A DNA stretch of 64,000 nucleotides, taken from the NCBI RefSeq assembly GCF_947495205.1, contig NZ_CANLXV010000002.1, positions 1-64,000 on the forward strand. The letters are read 5' to 3'. The first letter of the stretch is position 1; each line of letters begins with the position of its first letter. Origin of the DNA: an uncultured Polaribacter sp. (GTDB taxonomy: Bacteria > Bacteroidota > Bacteroidia > Flavobacteriales > Flavobacteriaceae). Below, one piece after another: positions 53,050 through 62,809 of the stretch. The translations under genes and the position numbers were made by a program. The notes beneath the pieces are model-generated. The model saw only the letters and a program-made list of their open reading frames with translations. It did no database searches and was not told where the DNA came from.

Positions 53050-54819
53050 TTACCTTTCCATTACAGGAACTTGTAAAGTTATACTTGTACCTTTACCTAT
53101 ACTTGAGTTTATAGAAAATTCCCCTTTCATTAATAACACTCTTGATTCTATATGGCTTAAACCCAAACCAACGTTCTCTAAAGGTTTATTTTTATCGAAA
53201 CCAACACCATTATCTTTAATTTTAAGATGAAGTTGATTATTGGTTTCTGTTAAATAGATAGATGCCTTTGAAGCCTTACTATGCTTTAAAATATTATTTA
53301 AGCATTCTTGTGTAATATTATACATCTTAATTTCAAAGTTTTGCTGATACCTTCTAATATTACTAATATCAGAATCTAGAGCTAAGTTTGAATTAGAATA
53401 CTTACTAACCAAATCATTTATAGCCGTTTTTAGACCAAATTTTAGAAGCACAGAAGACACTAATGTGTGAGATAAATCTCTAATTTTTTTAGAAGCTTCT
53501 GTAATTATAGTTTGAGATTTTGTGATTTCAACAGGTATTTCTTTATTGAAATATTGTTTAGCTGCAATTAAATGCAGGTTGGCAGAAGAAAGTAAAGCAC
53601 TTACACTGTCGTGCAAAGTTTCTGCAATTTCTTTTCTTTCTGTTTCTTTACCATCAATAGTTGCATTTAAAACTCTATCTCTAACTTCTGCTTTTAATTT
53701 TTCTAACTTTTGATTTTGCAATAAGTGCGTTTGAGAAAGTTGTAATCTTAAGTTTTTTTGTTTTAATTTATAAATATGAAGAAAATAAAGTAAAAACAAA
53801 ATTATTAATAAACCTGCTGCTGCATAAATAAAAAAATTAGTTTTTTGTTTTAATCTTTTATTTTCTTCCTCTTTTTTAACTACATCAATATTGTACTTTG
53901 CATTTACTTCTTCTACGGCTCTCCTTACTTCTTTATCTCGTAAACCATTTTCTATTTCATAAGATAGTTCTTGGTAATCATAAGCTTCATATTCCTTTAA
54001 GTTTCGCATAGCCCAGGCCAAATTGTAATATAAGCCTGCTTTTACCACTACTGCTTTCTGCGAATTATCATTCTTAATAATGTCTATACCTAATAAATAG
54101 GTTTCTTTTGCTAATTCAAAATTATTTTGAGACAAATAAATACTCCCTAAATTATTAAGTGCAAGCGTTTCACTTAATTTACTATTTGTTTTTTTATTTA
54201 TTTCAATAGCTTTTTTTGCATAATCAATAGCCTTCTCGTAAATAGAATCTAATTGATAAATACCCGATAAACTGGCAAATGCTATAGCTTTATACTTTAA
54301 AATTTCTTTATCAAATACATTGGTTTCTTCTACTTTCTTGTAAAAACGTTTGGCACTATCTTTTAAAGATAGCTTGTGAAAAGAATTGGCTATTCTTAAA
54401 TTTAATTTTACCTCATTTTTTTTTGTAAAATTAAAATCTAAATTATTATCGGGTTTATAATTTTTTAAGCCAGCTAATGCTTCTTTATAGGTGTTTAGGG
54501 CTTTATCGTGATTATTGCTTTTGCTATAAATATCTGCAATTAAAATTTTTAAATCGAATAAATTATCGTCTGTATTCGATTTATCAAATAGTGCTAAAGC
54601 ACTTTTTAAAGCCTTTGCGTAATTTTCTTTCTTATAATCTTTCTGAACCTCTTGAAATCCTTTAAAAAAAACAGAATCTCTTTTAACCAGAAAAAATGAA
54701 GAAGTTTCTAAGATAGAAACTTCTTCAATAACATATTTATTTTTAGGGGTTGCATTTAAATGAAAACAATAAAGTAATGCATAAAATATGTATAATATAG
54801 TTATTTTTCTTATTTTCAA
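53050..54819 (-). CDS. TPR sensor histidine kinase (NarL/HisKA_3 class)
   Basis: 589 residues. A signal-like N-terminus (ILYIFYALLYCFHLNA) leads into tetratricopeptide repeats (about 55-285) outside the membrane, one membrane helix (328-350), a coiled coil, then HisKA_3 with phospho-His403 in IAETLHDSV and an ATPase domain (CLNNILKHSKAS; IKDNGVGFDK; GLGLSHIESR). It should phosphorylate the LuxR-type regulator encoded two genes upstream. A lipoprotein gene lies between, 12 bases away. Confidence 0.94.
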   Translation of the reverse strand: MKIRKITILYIFYALLYCFHLNATPKNKYVIEEVSILETSSFFLVKRDSVFFKGFQEVQKDYKKENYAKALKSALALFDKSNTDDNLFDLKILIADIYSKSNNHDKALNTYKEALAGLKNYKPDNNLDFNFTKKNEVKLNLRIANSFHKLSLKDSAKRFYKKVEETNVFDKEILKYKAIAFASLSGIYQLDSIYEKAIDYAKKAIEINKKTNSKLSETLALNNLGSIYLSQNNFELAKETYLLGIDIIKNDNSQKAVVVKAGLYYNLAWAMRNLKEYEAYDYQELSYEIENGLRDKEVRRAVEEVNAKYNIDVVKKEEENKRLKQKTNFFIYAAAGLLIILFLLYFLHIYKLKQKNLRLQLSQTHLLQNQKLEKLKAEVRDRVLNATIDGKETERKEIAETLHDSVSALLSSANLHLIAAKQYFNKEIPVEITKSQTIITEASKKIRDLSHTLVSSVLLKFGLKTAINDLVSKYSNSNLALDSDISNIRRYQQNFEIKMYNITQECLNNILKHSKASKASIYLTETNNQLHLKIKDNGVGFDKNKPLENVGLGLSHIESRVLLMKGEFSINSSIGKGTSITLQVPVMER

Positions 54820-54831
54820 TGATCTAAAAAA

Positions 54832-55518
54832 TTAATCTTCAACTTCTTCTCCATTACCAACTAAAATTCTTGGCTTTCTTCTCTTTATTAACTCTTTAGC
54901 TAATATAGTCTTAGCGCTAGTATCATCAGTATGGTTTATAAAGTCTATTTTTAAAACTTCACCTTCCAATTTCGTTAAATTTCTAGAGAAAGAAGTATTG
55001 GTTGATTTTCCTTTTTCTAAATGAATTTCATAAATGTTATCATCTTCATTGTAAACAAAATCTACAGTTACTTGAGGTGAAACATTAAAAGCTAAGTTAA
55101 CTGAACCTTCTTGCCCGCTACTTACACTATATTCTTTTAACATTGAGTTGGATTTAGCCAAAGTAATATTATCATCTTCAATAGATATATATGGCTTTTT
55201 ATCTGTGTTGGTATCAATAAAACTTACGCTTAATTTATTACCATCTATAAATAATTCTTCTGATTGTTTTTGAAACGATTCAAAATCAGATTCATATAAA
55301 TGAAATTCATTTACATCTTGATTTGTAACTTTATCAACTTTAACGTTACTATTGGTTTCAAACTCTGTAGAGTAAGCTCCAGAAGCATCTCTTTTAACTT
55401 TAAAAGTTTTTAGTAATGCTGCATTTTCATTTGGAACAGTTAAAGTTTCATCATTTGAACAAGAAGATAAAGCAAATGCTGATGCAATAAACAAAGTTAC
55501 TAATTTGGTAGTTTTCAT
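54832..55518 (-). CDS. Hypothetical lipoprotein in the two-component cluster
   Basis: 228 residues from the ATG at 55518. The frame can be extended four residues. A lipoprotein signal ends ALSSC, followed by an acidic, Asn/Asp/Thr-rich beta-type region and a basic end (KELIKRRKPRIL). No recognised domain. Its position between response regulator and sensor kinase, 12 bases before the kinase, suggests it is the sensor's accessory protein or a regulated output. Three TTTT(C/A)GGGG boxes lie in its upstream region. Confidence 0.8.
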   Translation of the reverse strand: MKTTKLVTLFIASAFALSSCSNDETLTVPNENAALLKTFKVKRDASGAYSTEFETNSNVKVDKVTNQDVNEFHLYESDFESFQKQSEELFIDGNKLSVSFIDTNTDKKPYISIEDDNITLAKSNSMLKEYSVSSGQEGSVNLAFNVSPQVTVDFVYNEDDNIYEIHLEKGKSTNTSFSRNLTKLEGEVLKIDFINHTDDTSAKTILAKELIKRRKPRILVGNGEEVED

Positions 55519-55622
55519 AATAATTGGCATAAAAGGGTTTAAAAATTTATATATTTAAAGGGGATTTTATAATATCATGTTTTTAATTAATAGGAAAAAG
55601 CATGTACGCCGTGTTAAACTAA

Positions 55623-55686
55623 TTTTCGGGGGTAACATTAAATTTTTAGGGGATAGATTTTACTCTAAATTTAATATTTTCGGGGG
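55623..55686. promoter_or_regulatory. Cluster of three TTTT(C/A)GGGG boxes
   Basis: TTTTCGGGGG (55623-55632), TTTTAGGGG (55644-55652) and TTTTCGGGGG (55677-55686) between the lipoprotein and the response regulator. On the coding strand they read CCCC(C)(G/T)AAAA. They resemble half-sites of the palindromes at 56404-56446, so the regulator may bind here. Confidence 0.45.
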
Positions 55687-55697
55687 AGGCAATTAAG

Positions 55698-56363
55698 TTA
55701 TATTAACTTATACTTAGTTGCGTACACTGCTAATCCTATTGATGTTTTTACATTTAATTTTGTTTTTAACTTTTTTCTATGTGTTTCTACTGTATGAGCA
55801 CTAATATTCATTTCTTTGGCAATATCATTAGTACTAAATTCTTCAGTAATAAACCTTAAAATTTTTATTTCTGAATCTGTTAACGATTCTATTTTTTCTA
55901 ATCCTATTTCTTTATCAATCTTTTTATTTAAGTCAGAGTAGTTTTTTAATAATGCACTTTTAATATTACTACTAAAATACTGCTCTCCTCTGTATACTGC
56001 TTTTATTGCTGGTAAAATATGCTCTCCTGCACAATCTTTAGAAATATAACCATACCCACCATATTTTAAGACCTCTTCTACAATTTTCACCTCGTCATAA
56101 CTAGAGAGTACAATAATTTTTTGTTTTCCTCCTTTTTTATAGAAGTACCTTAAAACATCAATACCTTCTATTTCTGGCATCGTAAGATCTAAAATTAGTA
56201 CATGCGCTGTATTTTTTCTTTTAGAAAACCAATCTATAACTTGTTTACCTGTTAAAGAGTAGCCTTTTACTTCTATATTCTTATCAGTATTTAAAACAGC
56301 TATTAATCCTTCGATTATTATCTTATGATCGTCTGCTATATGAACGTTTATTATTTCTTTCAT
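55698..56363 (-). CDS. LuxR/NarL-family response regulator
   Basis: 221 residues. Receiver domain with Asp11-Asp12 and phospho-acceptor Asp59 (LILDLTMPEIEG), Lys near 109 (YISKD), then a LuxR helix-turn-helix (about 157-215; ITEEFSTNDIAKEMNISAHTVETHRKKLKTKL). First gene of a three-gene unit with a lipoprotein and a TPR sensor kinase. Two perfect palindromes sit 40-85 bases upstream and suggest autoregulation. Confidence 0.94.
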   Translation of the reverse strand: MKEIINVHIADDHKIIIEGLIAVLNTDKNIEVKGYSLTGKQVIDWFSKRKNTAHVLILDLTMPEIEGIDVLRYFYKKGGKQKIIVLSSYDEVKIVEEVLKYGGYGYISKDCAGEHILPAIKAVYRGEQYFSSNIKSALLKNYSDLNKKIDKEIGLEKIESLTDSEIKILRFITEEFSTNDIAKEMNISAHTVETHRKKLKTKLNVKTSIGLAVYATKYKLI

Positions 56364-56403
56364 GCTAACACTACAAATTTAAATTAGATTATTACATTAC
56401 ACA

Positions 56404-56446
56404 ATCCCTAAATTTAGGGATATTTGCCATCCCTAAATTTAGGGAT
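56404..56446. promoter_or_regulatory. Pair of identical 18-bp palindromes upstream of the regulator
   Basis: ATCCCTAAATTTAGGGAT occurs at 56404-56421 and again at 56429-56446, 25 bp apart centre to centre. The second extends to a 22-bp palindrome (56427-56448). Likely operator of the LuxR-type regulator, whose gene starts 41 bases away. Confidence 0.65.
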
Positions 56447-56562
56447 GGTAAATCGATAACTTGCTATATATCAACAACATCGACATTGATTTTTTTTTTT
56501 TTGAAATTTTAACGATTTTTCAAAAACGCGAGAAAACGGAAAATTGCTTAGATTTTGCATAA

Positions 56563-56594
56563 AAATAAAAAAACCGAGATTAAATCTCGGTTTT
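56563..56594 (-). terminator. DUF4293 gene terminator
   Basis: Perfect 10-bp stem AAACCGAGAT/ATCTCGGTTT with TAA loop and a U-run on the minus strand, about 30 bases past the stop. Confidence 0.88.
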
Positions 56595-56626
56595 CTTTCG
56601 CACTAAATATAACTAAGATGTTAGTA

Positions 56627-57058
56627 TTATCGTAATCTATCTGCAGATTTTACAAGATCTTCATCCTTTTTAATAGCTTTATTTGCCAAAACAATAAGCA
56701 AAACCGCTATAATTGGTATAAACATCCCAATACCTTTCTCCGAAATAATAATTTCTCCAGGTAAAGTTAGAGATACATAAATCAATAATCCTAATAAAAT
56801 AAGGTTTATCAAAATTGCTAAACGACCTATAACAAATTGTAACTTTCTATTATTAAATAAAAAAATAGCTACAAAAGCTAAAATCGCAGAAATTATAAAC
56901 AAAACAGGAATTACTTTAAGACTTAATACATTACTATATAACAAGTCTATTGCAAAAACGTTTTTTTTTACAGAATCCCATAAATCGAAAACAAAAATTA
57001 AACCTCCAGAAATTGCAGAAGCAAATAATAAATAGAGTGTTTGTATTCTCTGTATCAT
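56627..57058 (-). CDS. DUF4293 family membrane protein
   Basis: 143 residues with four membrane helices, starting MIQRIQTLYLLFASAISGGL as in the family. The hydrophilic tail is KKDEDLVKSADRLR. Found next to rho in Bacteroidota, as here. Function unknown. A TActTTTG box on the minus strand at 57077-57084 is a candidate -7 element. Confidence 0.87.
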   Translation of the reverse strand: MIQRIQTLYLLFASAISGGLIFVFDLWDSVKKNVFAIDLLYSNVLSLKVIPVLFIISAILAFVAIFLFNNRKLQFVIGRLAILINLILLGLLIYVSLTLPGEIIISEKGIGMFIPIIAVLLIVLANKAIKKDEDLVKSADRLR

Positions 57059-57257
57059 CTATAATATCTTATAAAACAAAAGTACTATATTCTTTTTTAA
57101 AAAGAAAAGGAACAACTAAAAAAAAATGCATATATTTGTTACATATTAAAACCGCACATTAATTGTTTGTAGTACTATACAGACAATAACAAATCAAAAA
57201 AAACATAAGAATCTTTATAATACTTAAGATTTATACTTATAACTTAACACCTAAAGA

Positions 57258-58952
57258 ATGTTCGAAATTTCTGAACTAAAGGCAAAAAATCTTGCTGAAC
57301 TTCAAACTATTGCAAAAAGCATAGGGCTTACTAAAACGAGCCAATTAAAAAAATTAGATTTAGTGTATCAAATTTTAGATACACAAGCTGCAAACCCAAC
57401 CAAAGCCAAAGTAGAACCTTCTGCAAAGAAAGAAACAAAGGCAAAAGAAGAAAAACCTAAAAGAAAGCGTGTTGTTAAAAAAGCACAGCCTGCAAAAGAG
57501 GAAACAAAAGCAGCAGAAATTAAAGATACTAAAGATGTTTCAGCAAAAGAGAAACCAGTAACTGCTGCACCTGCAAAAAAAGCTCCCGTTAAAAAAGAAG
57601 TCAAAAAACAGGTAGTTGAAGAGGTTATTAAAGAGGAAGTTGTTGCAAAAACAGAACAACCCGCTAAAAAAACAACCAATCAACCAAACAAACCGGTTCA
57701 TAAAAATCAACAAAACAATTCTCAACAAAACAATTCTCAGCAAAACAATAAAAACGCTAAGAATAGCCAAAATAGAGACAAAAACAACACCAATAGAAAC
57801 AAAAGCAATAATAGATATAGAGACCCAGATTTTGAGTTTGATGGTATTATAGAAAGTGAAGGTGTATTAGAAATGATGCCAGATGGTTATGGTTTTTTAC
57901 GTTCTTCAGATTACAATTACCTATCTTCTCCAGATGATATTTATGTTTCTCAATCTCAAATTAAATTATTTGGTTTAAAAACAGGAGATACTGTAAGAGG
58001 TAACGTAAGACCACCTAAAGAAGGTGAAAAATATTTCCCCTTAATTAGAGTTTCTAAAATTAATGGTTTAAACCCAAATATTGTAAGAGATAGAGTTTCT
58101 TTTGAACATTTAACACCGTTATTTCCTCAAGAAAAATTCAACTTAGCAGAAAAAGGAAGTTCTTTATCTACAAGAATAATCGATATATTTTCTCCTATAG
58201 GAAAAGGGCAACGTGGTATGATTGTAGCACAACCTAAAACAGGTAAAACCATGTTATTAAAAGATGTGGCCAAGGCCATAGCTTACAATCATCCAGAAGT
58301 TTACCAAATAGTACTTTTAATTGATGAAAGACCAGAAGAAGTTACAGACATGCAAAGAAGTGTGCGTGGAGAAGTTGTAGCCTCTACTTTTGATGAACCT
58401 GCAGACAAACATGTACGCGTTGCAAATATTGTTTTAGAAAAAGCAAAACGTTTGGTAGAGTGTGGGCATGATGTAGTAATACTTTTAGATTCTATTACAC
58501 GTTTGGCTAGAGCTTACAATACAGTTGCACCAGCATCTGGTAAAATACTTTCTGGTGGTATAGATGCAAATGCATTACACAAACCAAAACGTTTCTTTGG
58601 TGCCGCAAGAAATATAGAAAATGGTGGTTCTTTAACCATTATTGCCACTGCACTTACAGAAACTGGCTCTAAAATGGACGAAGTAATTTTTGAAGAGTTT
58701 AAAGGAACTGGTAATATGGAACTTCAATTAGATAGAAACATTTCTAACAGAAGAATATACCCTGCTATAGATTTAATTAAATCTTCTACCAGAAGAGACG
58801 ATTTATTGCTAGATGAAAAAACAGTACAAAGAATGTGGGTTTTACGCAAATATTTAGCAGACATGAACCCTATTGAAGCAATGGAATTTATTAATGAAAG
58901 AATTAAATTCTCTAAAAATAATGATGAATTTTTAATTTCTATGAACGGATAA
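57258..58952 (+). CDS. rho: Transcription termination factor Rho with long disordered insert
   Basis: 564 residues. An N-terminal Rho_N helix domain (1-45, [24 protein letters not shown]) is followed by a ~140-residue Lys/Glu/Ala then Asn/Gln-rich low-complexity insert (about 50-192), the RNA-binding cold-shock-like domain (about 195-270) and the ATPase core with P-loop QPKTGKTM near 322-330, [14 protein letters not shown] and [13 protein letters not shown]. Escherichia coli Rho has 419 residues, so the extra length is the insert. Rho of gut Bacteroides carries a comparable disordered region reported to drive condensate formation. A TAtaTTTG box lies at 57131-57138. Confidence 0.96.
   Translation: MFEISELKAKNLAELQTIAKSIGLTKTSQLKKLDLVYQILDTQAANPTKAKVEPSAKKETKAKEEKPKRKRVVKKAQPAKEETKAAEIKDTKDVSAKEKPVTAAPAKKAPVKKEVKKQVVEEVIKEEVVAKTEQPAKKTTNQPNKPVHKNQQNNSQQNNSQQNNKNAKNSQNRDKNNTNRNKSNNRYRDPDFEFDGIIESEGVLEMMPDGYGFLRSSDYNYLSSPDDIYVSQSQIKLFGLKTGDTVRGNVRPPKEGEKYFPLIRVSKINGLNPNIVRDRVSFEHLTPLFPQEKFNLAEKGSSLSTRIIDIFSPIGKGQRGMIVAQPKTGKTMLLKDVAKAIAYNHPEVYQIVLLIDERPEEVTDMQRSVRGEVVASTFDEPADKHVRVANIVLEKAKRLVECGHDVVILLDSITRLARAYNTVAPASGKILSGGIDANALHKPKRFFGAARNIENGGSLTIIATALTETGSKMDEVIFEEFKGTGNMELQLDRNISNRRIYPAIDLIKSSTRRDDLLLDEKTVQRMWVLRKYLADMNPIEAMEFINERIKFSKNNDEFLISMNG
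57708..57752 (+). repeat. 15-bp tandem repeats in rho insert
   Basis: CAACAAAACAATTCT occurs twice in succession (57708-57722, 57723-57737), with a third degenerate unit to 57752. It encodes the QQNNS repeats of the disordered insert, so unit number could vary between strains. Confidence 0.8.
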
Positions 58953-58977
58953 AATTCTAATTATTTAAAACAATACA

Positions 58978-59010
58978 CAAACCTTTTTGAGCAATCGAAA
59001 AGGTTTTTTA
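58978..59010 (+). terminator. rho terminator
   Basis: AAACCTTTT, loop, AAAAGGTTT and a T-run, 26 bases past the rho stop. Confidence 0.85.
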
Positions 59011-59023
59011 TTTGGAGCTATTT

Positions 59024-59155
59024 CACGCTTTCCATTATATCTTTTTATACGGTTCCCTTAATTAAAATACTTCTTAAGAGAAACGCTAATTTAATTTTAA
59101 AAGAAGACAACGAAACAAATTTGGTATAAAAAGGATGCCATTGCAATCGTGGCTA
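59024..59155. repeat. Interspersed hairpin repeat, copy C
   Basis: Left end CACGCTTTCCATTATATC, right end AAAAAGGATGCCATTGCAATC and GGCTA. The inner stem TTTTTATAC/GTATAAAAA closes a loop of about 70 bases, longer than in the other two copies. Lies in the 324-base gap between rho and the isomerase gene, which holds nothing else except two terminators. Confidence 0.72.
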
Positions 59156-59220
59156 AGCATATTTGCCATTTCTATTTTTTTACTAAGCACAAATTACACT
59201 TTTAAAAAAAATAAGCCAAC

Positions 59221-59254
59221 AAAAAAACCGTTTAACAAAGTTAAACGGTTTTTT
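59221..59254 (-). terminator. Isomerase-gene terminator
   Basis: Stem AAAACCGTTTAAC/GTTAAACGGTTTT with AAA loop. Seven U follow on the minus strand. It stands 23 bases past the stop and has T-runs on both sides. Confidence 0.9.
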
Positions 59255-59276
59255 AATATTCTTAAACTTATAGTTT

Positions 59277-61406
59277 CTAATTAGAAACGTACATTATAGC
59301 TCTGTTATCTTCTATATCAGAAGCATTTTTAATAGCATCGTAAATCTTAAAAGTTTGACTTTTTCTAGATTGTGCTATCGTTTTTCTCTTGCTTTCATAA
59401 TTTGGTAAAGCCGTTGGTAATTCTCTTTTATTTACTTTAAAAGAAAATACTCCTTTAGCACCTTCAACCTGTGTATATACCTTGTTTAAAGCTGCATTAT
59501 ACATAGCACCAACAATTTTTGGTTCTAAACCAACACCAGAAATAGAAGGACTTTTCAATTTAACTGCATTTGCACTTCTTACATTTGTATTGTTTGCCTT
59601 TGCAATTGTTGCCAAATCGCTACCTGCCAACTTATCTTTAATTAAAGCAGCCTTTTGTTTATTAACCAAAATAGGTCTCACCTTATTAATTGCTTTTTCT
59701 ACTGGCATTAAACCTTTTTTCGTTTTATCTGTTACTACAGCAACTACATAACTTCCTTCTAAATCAAAACGTTTAAAGTCTCCTATTTCTATATCATTAC
59801 CAAAAGCCCAAGAAACTATTTGTCTTTGGTTACCAACTCCTGGTACGTTTTCATCTAAAACCTTTAAACCTACTGCAGGTTGTAAATTATAATTATTCTC
59901 TTTTGCCACCGCTTTATAGTCTGATTCTTTAGATACTGCTAAAGCAAATTGTTCTGCTTTTTGAAAAACTGCATTTTCTGTAGCTTCAGATGGTGTAATT
60001 TTTCTTGCAAATGTTGCTAACTTTAAAACATTTTGCATGTTTTTTTGATCCTCTATTTTTATAATATGAAAACCAAACGGAGATTGTACAACATCTATAT
60101 CTCCTTTTTTATTTGTAAAAGAATAATCTCTAAAAGCAGGCGTCATGGTTCTATAAGTAAACCAATCTAAATCGCCACCTTTTGCTCCTGAACCAGTATC
60201 TGAAGAAAATTCTTTTGCTAAATCTGCAAATTTACTTCGACTTCTTTTTACAACAGTTAACAAACTATCTGCTAGTTTTTTTGCTTCTGCTTCTGTTCTT
60301 GTAACTTCTGGAGCAACTCTCTGAGAACCTACAAACGGAATTAAGATATGGCTAGCTTTTACAGAATCTGGCATTTGCGTAATTGCTGTAATTTTAGATA
60401 CCTTAAAAAATCCGTTATCTTTATAAGGTCCAAAAACATCACCTTCCTTTCCTGCAAAGATTTCTTTTGCCACAGTTTGGTTTATATCTGTACTAAATTT
60501 AAAATTTTCATCTAAATTTAAATCAGAACCATTACTGTTTAAAAATTCTTTATAATCTTGGGTATTTTTTAAACCTACAACCGTTTGTTTATTTCTATCT
60601 AAAGAATCTTCAATTAAGCTTGCAACTTCTTGCTTAATAGCAGCTTCATCTTCTTCAGTTGCTTTAATATCAAACTTTACGTAAGAAATATCTCTAGTTG
60701 CTTCTGTTTGAAACTCACTTGAATTCTCTTTAATATAAGCAGCAACATCAGATTTTTTAATTTTAACCAAACTATCTGCAACAGTAGAATAAGGTACATA
60801 TACAAACTGGGCGTTTAACTTTGTATTTTCTACCATATACTCCATTTCGCCTTCTTTTAAAGAAGCGCCTAAACCAGCAGTAACCAATTTATTATATACA
60901 TTAGTTTCTGTATTGTCTTTAATTTGGTTCATGTAATTGGTCCAAGCATCCCAAAGTTGCTTTTGGCTTTCATCTTCTTTAGTAGTTGCTAAAAAAGTTT
61001 TAAAGATCCCTTCATCAAATAAGCCTGCTTCATTTTGAAATTGAGGACTGTTTTGAACAGATGGTGCATTTACCAACTCGTTCCAAACATCATTTTCTCC
61101 AACAGAAATTCCAGCTTCATTTAATTGGTTTTGGTATATTTTTTTTCTAATTAAATTATCCCAAACTGTTTTAGCTGCTTGCATTTCAGAAACTCTACCA
61201 CCTGTTTGTTGCTTATACGCCTCTAAAGCGTTTACAAACTCTTGTCTAGAAATAGATTCTCCATTTACCTCTCCCACTTCATTTACCTTACTAGAGTTAA
61301 AAAAATCTCCTAGTGTAGATGGGTCTAATACAAATGCAAAAAGTGCTAAACCAATTATTATAATTAAGAACAACGAGCGTTCTCTAATTTTTGATAAAAT
61401 TGCCAT
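59277..61406 (-). CDS. SurA/PpiD-type periplasmic peptidyl-prolyl isomerase
   Basis: 709 residues. An N-terminal membrane anchor (SLFLIIIIGLALFAFVLDP) is followed by a SurA_N-like chaperone part (about 40-220), a parvulin-type rotamase domain (about 345-450; KASHILIPF, LAKEFSSDTGSGAKGGDLDWF and FGFHIIKIED), and further C-terminal domains. Folding helper for outer-membrane or secreted proteins, held in the inner membrane like PpiD. It follows the CBS/CNNM gene by about 120 bases. Confidence 0.93.
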   Translation of the reverse strand: MAILSKIRERSLFLIIIIGLALFAFVLDPSTLGDFFNSSKVNEVGEVNGESISRQEFVNALEAYKQQTGGRVSEMQAAKTVWDNLIRKKIYQNQLNEAGISVGENDVWNELVNAPSVQNSPQFQNEAGLFDEGIFKTFLATTKEDESQKQLWDAWTNYMNQIKDNTETNVYNKLVTAGLGASLKEGEMEYMVENTKLNAQFVYVPYSTVADSLVKIKKSDVAAYIKENSSEFQTEATRDISYVKFDIKATEEDEAAIKQEVASLIEDSLDRNKQTVVGLKNTQDYKEFLNSNGSDLNLDENFKFSTDINQTVAKEIFAGKEGDVFGPYKDNGFFKVSKITAITQMPDSVKASHILIPFVGSQRVAPEVTRTEAEAKKLADSLLTVVKRSRSKFADLAKEFSSDTGSGAKGGDLDWFTYRTMTPAFRDYSFTNKKGDIDVVQSPFGFHIIKIEDQKNMQNVLKLATFARKITPSEATENAVFQKAEQFALAVSKESDYKAVAKENNYNLQPAVGLKVLDENVPGVGNQRQIVSWAFGNDIEIGDFKRFDLEGSYVVAVVTDKTKKGLMPVEKAINKVRPILVNKQKAALIKDKLAGSDLATIAKANNTNVRSANAVKLKSPSISGVGLEPKIVGAMYNAALNKVYTQVEGAKGVFSFKVNKRELPTALPNYESKRKTIAQSRKSQTFKIYDAIKNASDIEDNRAIMYVSN

Positions 61407-61527
61407 ACGTTTTATTTTTTATTCAGTGGGCGAATATACGATTTGGGTTTTAATATTGCAACCCATTTTTAGTAAATAATAAGAAGAATTCTAGCTTTTT
61501 AAACCAATTTGTTTTCATGCAAACAAG

Positions 61528-62793
61528 TTAGTCTTCTGACTGGGTAATTTTTAGACTTACATCATCTATTTTAGCTGTACTTGTTTTTAAAATTCTTATT
61601 TTAAAACCAGCTATATCTAGCAATTCATTCTCTTCAGGAATATTTTCTGTGTACTGTATTATAAAGCCTCCTAAAGTCTCATAAGCTTCAGATTTTGGTA
61701 TATTTAAACCATATTCTTCGTTTAAATAATCTACTTCTAATCTTGCAGAAAAATGAAATGTAAATTCGTTTATTTTTTCTTCTAAAAATTCTTGAGAGTC
61801 GTGTTCGTCTTCAATTTCACCAAACAATTCCTCTACAATATCTTCTACAGTAATCATTCCAGAGGTTCCACCATACTCATCAACAACAATGGCAACACTT
61901 TTTCTTTTTTTCATAAGGATATTTAAAATATCATTAATCATCATAGATTCTGGCACAATTTCTATTGGCAAAAGTATAGATTTTATAGTTTTTGGTTTTT
62001 TAAACAACTCAAATGCGCTTACGTAACCCACAACATCATCTAAAGAAGTTTTGTATACCAACACTTTAGACAAACCAGTTTCTATAAAAATCTTTTTTAA
62101 AATGCTTACTTTTTCATGAATTTCAACAGCAATTATTTCTGTTCTAGGCACCATAACTTCCCTTGCTTTTACATTATGAAATTCTAATGCGTTTTGAAAC
62201 ATTTGAATTTCAGAATCTACTTCTTCATCTTCATTACCCGTTTCTAATTGCTCTGTAATGTAATTTCCCAATTCTTCTTTACTAAAAGCTACTTGTTGCT
62301 CATCTGAATTGGTTTTAAAAAAAACTCGTAGAAAAAAATCTGAAATTAACGTAATAAATTCTGAGAAAAAGTGAAATAATACATAAAAAACGTATGCTGG
62401 TAAAGCAAATATTTTTAAAACTTCATTTGCATAAATTCTAAAAATAGCTTTTGGTAAAAACTCTGCGGTTACTAAAATAAGCAGTGTAGAAATTAAAGTT
62501 TGCAGCAGCAATACAGAAAAGTCATTTAAATTTTCTAATGATAAAAAACGCAACAAAAATTTGCCCATATAGTAACTATAAACTACCAAAGCAATATTAT
62601 TACCCACTAACATTGTGGTAATAAATTTTGAGGATTTTTGAGTGATTTTATTTAGAATTTTAGGAATAAAACCGTCTCTTTTTTTCTCTAATTCTATATG
62701 TAATTTATTAGAAGATACAAATGCAATTTCCATCCCTGAAAAAAAAGCAGAAAGGATAATTGAACCAATAATTATTGCAAATTCTAATTCCAT
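61528..62793 (-). CDS. CNNM/CBS-domain (hemolysin/CorC family) membrane protein
   Basis: 421 residues. A CNNM transmembrane domain (about 1-170; [19 protein letters not shown] and [18 protein letters not shown]) is followed by a CBS pair (about 205-330; [15 protein letters not shown] and [16 protein letters not shown]) and a C-terminal CorC_HlyC domain. Family members are linked to magnesium or cobalt efflux. In this lineage GldE belongs to the same family, but the neighbours here (lptC, isomerase) do not point to gliding. Confidence 0.9.
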   Translation of the reverse strand: MELEFAIIIGSIILSAFFSGMEIAFVSSNKLHIELEKKRDGFIPKILNKITQKSSKFITTMLVGNNIALVVYSYYMGKFLLRFLSLENLNDFSVLLLQTLISTLLILVTAEFLPKAIFRIYANEVLKIFALPAYVFYVLFHFFSEFITLISDFFLRVFFKTNSDEQQVAFSKEELGNYITEQLETGNEDEEVDSEIQMFQNALEFHNVKAREVMVPRTEIIAVEIHEKVSILKKIFIETGLSKVLVYKTSLDDVVGYVSAFELFKKPKTIKSILLPIEIVPESMMINDILNILMKKRKSVAIVVDEYGGTSGMITVEDIVEELFGEIEDEHDSQEFLEEKINEFTFHFSARLEVDYLNEEYGLNIPKSEAYETLGGFIIQYTENIPEENELLDIAGFKIRILKTSTAKIDDVSLKITQSED

Positions 62794-62809
62794 GTTAAAA
62801 ACATTGTTC

